From Poecilobothrus nobilitatus (Eukaryota; Arthropoda; Insecta; Diptera; Dolichopodidae): a stretch of 64,000 nt of DNA. The stretch spans positions 315,590,018-315,654,017 of the forward strand of contig OX352772.1 of the NCBI GenBank assembly GCA_947095535.1. The letters run 5' to 3'. This document shows, piece after piece, positions 59,743 through 64,000 of the stretch. The notes beneath the pieces are model-generated. The model was not told the DNA's origin. It saw only the letters and a program-made list of their open reading frames with translations, and did no database searches. How positions within the stretch are numbered: position 1 is the stretch's first letter; each line of letters starts with the position of its first letter. Both the position numbers and the translations under genes were made by a program.

Positions 59743-60885
59743 TTTAGCACATTCCAAAAATATTTTGAAAAAATGTGCCTATTAGTTTCACTCTGCCCGT
59801 TTGTTTACAAAACTTTCACACCGTTACAAATAGAGAAAAAAAATTTTAATCATGGATAGGTCTCATAAAAAAATTAATGTTGTAGAACAACTTTTTTATG
59901 CAGCCGCCACTACAGAGCTGCAGCCCCTTAAACTTTGAAAAAATCCTATTTTTAAATGCGTATTATATCTCTTGTTTAACTTAAAAGATTTTCAATCTGA
60001 AAACGCTATTCGACAAGAATTTATTTTACTTTTTGAAATCAATATCAAAATTACACAATATTTTTAAATTTAGTATTTAAATTTACCGTTATGTGATATG
60101 TGAAACCAATTTTGCATAATTTTTTTATCTCCATAACTCCGGCACACTTTTAGATAGGGACTTGAAGTTTTGAAGTAAGGAAGAACTTTTAGAATTAGTA
60201 TAAGTTTCTTCAGAAATTTTTTTTGGATCACCCTCTGTTTATGAGCTATTAAGGCTCAAAAATTGAAAATTTACTATTTTTAAGCACCTGTAACTTAGTC
60301 ACCTATACACATTAGTGTTCAGCAAGACATAAAAATTAAACCTCCCGTAATATATTTTTACGTGTGTTAAGGGTGTCTTTTGGTTATATTGAGTTCCAGA
60401 GTTACAGCCCCTCAAATCTGCAAAAAAGCTCTATTTTCAGATGTATATATCTCAGGCACTGCGTAGTAGTTTTACAATCTACAAACGCTATAAGACCGGA
60501 AATTTTCTTGCCTGTATAAAATAATTTCAAAACTATGCAATATTTTGTATTTTCTGTTTAAATTTTCCGTTATGGGAAAAGCAAATTTTACATGATTTTT
60601 CTACCTTCATAACTCCGGCAAGCTTTGACAAGAAAGGACTTCCAAATTTAATATCAGTTTCCTCAGAAAATTTTTTAGTTCCACCCCCTGTTTAAGAGCT
60701 TTTAGCGCTCAAAAGTTAAAAATTAGCTTTTTCTAGACATCTGTAACTTAGGAACCTGTACAAATGTTTCTTCGGCAAGACATAAAAATTGAAGCTTCTG
60801 TAATATATTTTTACGTGTATTAAGAGGTTTTCTTAGTTATATAGGGTTCCGGACTTGCCTCTCAAAATTGCCTCTAATTATTGTA
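59743..60885 (+). mobile_element. HINE-2 copy with duplicated core, 3' truncated
   Basis: Left end TTTAGCACATTCCAAAAATA and CACTCTGCCCGTTTGTTTAC. Two tandem core modules follow at a spacing of about 476 bases: CATAACTCCGGCACACT at 60132 and CATAACTCCGGCAAGCT at 60608. Other words also occur twice (CAGCCCCT, CACCTGTAACTTAG-like, TTTTTACGTGT). It lacks the TTTACATTCTACCTTGTTTT end, stopping near 60885. Confidence 0.7.
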
Positions 60886-62652
60886 AGACATATTTTGTGT
60901 CACTATATAACTTTTAACATAAAATGACGTTATTATTAGAAGTTTTAAAATAATAAAGTGCCGTTAAGTAATAAACAAAATTGTAAACCATGTAGAGATC
61001 TTCAGAAAAACCAAACCTATAGAATATTCTGGTACTGGGTAAAATCTACTCAAATATATGGCAGCATTACTTGACCAACAATAAACTTAAAGGAGATGTA
61101 AAATAGAGATGCATAGGTAATATACTTAGAAAACTGCCAGAATGCATAACGATTAACAATAATGAAACCCGCAAGGTACTAGAAGAAGCGGTCGAAAAAC
61201 ATCTGCCGATGAACAATACTCCTAAATAAAATAAAAAATAAAAAAACTGAATAAAATTAACATGTTCTGGGAAAAGATGATAAAAATAAGGATCAAAGAC
61301 ATAAAAACAAACAAATTTATAACTTGAACTCAAAGGCTCTTGTCCGGTTGCTTAAAGTACGGCCAATTTCACATATTTTTTATATTTAATCATAATAAAG
61401 ATTTTATAGCAAGCGAATGCTTCATTATTATGATAAATTGATAAATCTAGACAAAAATTTAGTTATAGAAAACCAAAGTCATGTCCTCTGAAATATTAAA
61501 TATTATAATTAAAACTAAGTATTAGCATACTTCAAAAAAAATTTCTTGTTTGGGTTAGTAAATAACGAAAAATTGTTTTTCTAATGTTTATATCCTAAAT
61601 ATTTAATCAAACTTTTATTTTAATTAAAAAATTAAAAATAAAAATGGAATTATATTCATAAACTTTCAAAACTTATATAATATCTAAATACCCAAAATAT
61701 ACAGATTTTAATTCATCGTTAAAATCATACAGATTTTATTACCCTATTTTTGAACAAATAATTAAATTATATTCTTTTATTTTACTTATCTACTTTTAGA
61801 TTAAAGATACAAAAAAAAAAAAAAATACACATTAATAGACGATAAATAAATTAAGAAAATCTTATATAATATAATATATTATATTCTAGATATTCTCACC
61901 ATTTAAAAGAAAATAAATTTCAATAAGAATAATTTGTAGTCTTGTTTTATATTGGAATAAATAGCTTTCAGAAAATGAAAAGTTAATGAGATAATATTTA
62001 GGATAATGTACCTAATAGTATAGAATAAATTATAGCATACTATTAATAAAATTATATTTAACGTTTTTTTGATAAAAGAAAAATGTAATTTGTTTCTTAG
62101 TAAAAAAACGTTCTAGGTGTATTATCAAATTTTCATTAGTTTTTCTCTTCAATACAAGTAAATGGATTTTTTTCAAAAAAAAAAAAGTAATTTAAATCTA
62201 ATTATGTAGAGTATAATTATTCTTTAACCAAAGGTTTTCAAAAATGTATATGCATAATATAATTTCTTTTTTTTAAATCATATATCACAACTATATTATC
62301 ATCAACACAGCAAGAATTATAAGTTTTCTGACTATGCAACGGTTTAAAAGTCTTGCCATCTTAGGCATGGAAATAAATGAAAATATCGCCTGTGAAATTA
62401 TATGCTTTTAATTAAAAATCCATCCGATTGAATGGCATACTTATTAAGAAATTGAACTGTCATTCATGAGTTAAAATTCGAATCCCATTGAAAATGAAAA
62501 CTTTATCTAGTATTTTTATCGGGTTATCGACCAAATATCCTAATGTTAGCAAATAAATATTAAAATATCATAATACCATATATGTATACAAACAATTCTT
62601 ATTACACCTTTATAACTCAAAAATCAATATATAAACAAATAAAATAGAATCA
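60886..62652. other. AT-rich non-coding stretch with one possible coding remnant
   Basis: At 61094-61214 a plus-strand frame reads NILRKLPECITINNNETRKV, then LEEAVEKHLP and a stop. The residue mix is more protein-like than the surrounding frames, but I do not recognise it, and the overlapping 88-codon minus-strand frame is no better. The rest is A/T-rich spacer. Confidence 0.3.
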
Positions 62653-62848
62653 GGGGTCTGGGTGGCCTAGTGGATAAGAGCGCGTATAAAACATGCTGTA
62701 ATAAAATACGATCGTATAAAATACGTTTTATTTACAGTCATTTACGTACCAACCATCGTACGTACATTTACAGCCATGCCTGTAAAGGAAAGGCTGTGTA
62801 ATTTTCTGATCACATTTATGTGGTAGAGAAATGCACTATAAAAAAAAG
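62653..62848 (+). mobile_element. tRNA-derived SINE, copy 5 (B box lost)
   Basis: Begins GGGGTCTGGGTGGCCTAGTG, with A box TGGCCTAGTGGA at 62663-62674. The stretch where a B box should be is replaced by duplicated GTATAAAATACG and CATTTAC(G/A) words. The body (CATTTACAGCCATGCCTG, AAAGGCTGTGTAATTTTC, CACATTTATGTGGTAGAG) and A-rich tail are kept. Confidence 0.75.
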
Positions 62849-63295
62849 AATTAAAATAAAATAGAACTGATTGGAATTTAAAAAATTCAACATATAATGA
62901 GAAGATTTAGTACTGCCTCATGTAGTAATTAAGCGGAAATTAATTGAGATCAATTTTAATAACATGAATATATTTGCATTATATCACCACTTCCTTTCAT
63001 AATATTACAATTTTCTAGCATAACTTTCCTATTGTTTCACTTTTAGACATATCCGTCCTAGTGCAAAAAGTCGTTAAATCAATCTAAAAATTTAAGCGAA
63101 ATGTTTCCACCTTCATCAATATTATTATAATAAGTTTTCATTTTCAATCTAAAACTTATTAACCATAAAGTATAATTCTTATATATAGGTTGATGATATA
63201 CATATATTTACTTCTTTTATTTACCTCAACATAATTCAAATTACATAATTCAAAAGATTACTCTGATTGAAAACCTAATTTTATTTGGATATTGG

Positions 63296-63419
63296 GTCGA
63301 ATGCATAAAACGGAGCTTGAACTCAAATCTCACTAAACTACACAAAAACAACACCTGAACTCGTAAATTTTGTTTGAAAAAGTGAAATTTGAGTTCAAGC
63401 ACAATTTTATGCATTCGAC
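63296..63419. mobile_element. Hairpin MITE, copy 2
   Basis: 124 bp. GTCGAATGCATAAAA at the left is mirrored by TTTTATGCATTCGAC at the right. The inner part GCTTGAACTCAAATCTCACT pairs with AGTGAAATTTGAGTTCAAGC, giving arms of about 40 bases with four mismatches around a loop of about 45. No coding capacity. Same family as 48406-48520. Confidence 0.8.
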
Positions 63420-63900
63420 ACATTGTCTCTTGTGAGGCATGTAGTACAATAATTAAACCTTTCTTAAATTTGAATTTTATATTTATTTTAAACTATTTAT
63501 ATTTAAACATTACTTTCCTTTTTATTCTTTTTCATCACACAACACAACTATTATAAGCAGTAGTGCTGCCTCCATAATTTTAGCTTCATTTTACTATTTA
63601 TGAAATTTTTCTTCAAATCCAAAAATCATAAATGCGTATGATTACGATGTTAATTATTACGAATATACACTATTGCAATTCAAATTACTAATACTGTATA
63701 TGACCTAGTCCTGAGTTTAAAAGCGGGTCCATTTAATTGAAATATTGAAGGTGTAACGACTACGGCATTATTCAGATATTATTAATATATATAGTATTAA
63801 TTATTGTTGCCATTAATTTGAACCTAAGAATCAATAGTAGTTGAATTAAATCGAAAACCTGACAAAATAAATTTCAAATTTTCTTAGGATTTTAACTTGA
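63420..63900. other. AT-rich non-coding stretch
   Basis: No structure recognised. Confidence 0.45.
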
Positions 63901-63955
63901 TGGCCTCGTTAACCACAGGACTCTAACCACTGTTACTCTAACCGATCCAGCCGGT
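63901..63955 (-). other. Possible tRNA-like remnant
   Basis: Minus strand ACCGGCTGGATCGGTTAGAG resembles a tRNA D-arm/A-box region, and GTGGTTAACGAGGCCATC could be a decayed B box. It is much richer in GC than the surroundings. Weak; could be chance. Confidence 0.2.
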
Positions 63956-64000
63956 TTTTAAAAAAGAAAAAAAAACGTACAAATCCTAAATTGGTTTGCT

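Noticed and set aside
61067..61333. 88-codon minus-strand frame that looks like a membrane protein
   Set aside because: Hydrophobic content follows from T-rich codons; the opposite strand has a more protein-like short frame. Neither matches a family I know.
1..64000. CRISPR arrays, operons or bacterial genes
   Set aside because: No spaced direct repeats of CRISPR type, no ribosome binding sites or long coding frames; all evidence is for a eukaryotic nuclear genome.

Overview
This is a very AT-rich stretch (I estimate roughly three quarters A+T) of a eukaryotic nuclear genome, with long poly-A/T runs, dinucleotide repeats and no intact host protein gene that I can recognise. The best hint to the organism is the repeat content. 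Several families carry a block resembling the Drosophila DINE-1/INE-1 elements (GATCCTGATTCAGAATAT next to tandem GTCC and a 'TATACCCTACACC' subterminal inverted repeat). Together with tRNA-derived SINEs and CR1/Jockey-like LINE remnants, this points to an insect, most likely a higher fly (Diptera). Assignment below order is not possible from sequence alone.

Almost everything that can be named is transposable-element DNA. I distinguish five DINE-1/HINE-like (Helentron-associated) families, named here HINE-1 to HINE-5. HINE-1 (147-bp core units) is at 6982-7787, 11383-12210, 12347-12845, 18285-18410 and 53498-56313. HINE-2 (GCACATTTCCAAAA subterminal repeats) is at 10021-10838, 15015-15250, 27340-27490 with 29272-29735, 40192-41034, 45442-45990, 48543-49127, 50798-51352 and 59743-60885. 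HINE-3 (ACCGACCGC repeats, CA-rich core) is at 6527-8448, 13126-14076, 16898-17056 and 19482-20396. HINE-4 is at 18553-20616 and 29920-31150. HINE-5 is at 17057-17130, 33614-34219, 35200-35905 and 43383-44150.

These are mixed with one nearly complete mariner/Tc1-type element holding a dead transposase (37492-38780), three clear and one doubtful LINE fragments (14495-15012, 27513-29262, 50315-50773; 46545-46768), a tRNA-derived SINE family (27989, 42410, 43112, 62653 and partial copies), a pair of ~120-bp hairpin MITEs (48406, 63296), two foldback-like elements with arms made of short degenerate repeats (1533, 46013), and a probable canonical Helitron 3' end (24464-24491).

The layout records successive insertions: HINE-1 into HINE-3 (6.5-8.4 kb), HINE-3 into HINE-4 (18.5-20.6 kb), and a LINE that itself received a SINE, inside HINE-2 (27.3-29.7 kb). 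The standout feature is the 53.5-56.3 kb HINE-1 copy, whose core has grown into about 16 units of 147 bp with a three-unit higher-order repeat. The one place that looks like host regulatory DNA is a TATA-type promoter and A-rich leader near 21.8 kb; no protein can be assigned to it. The window reads as intergenic or large-intron DNA.
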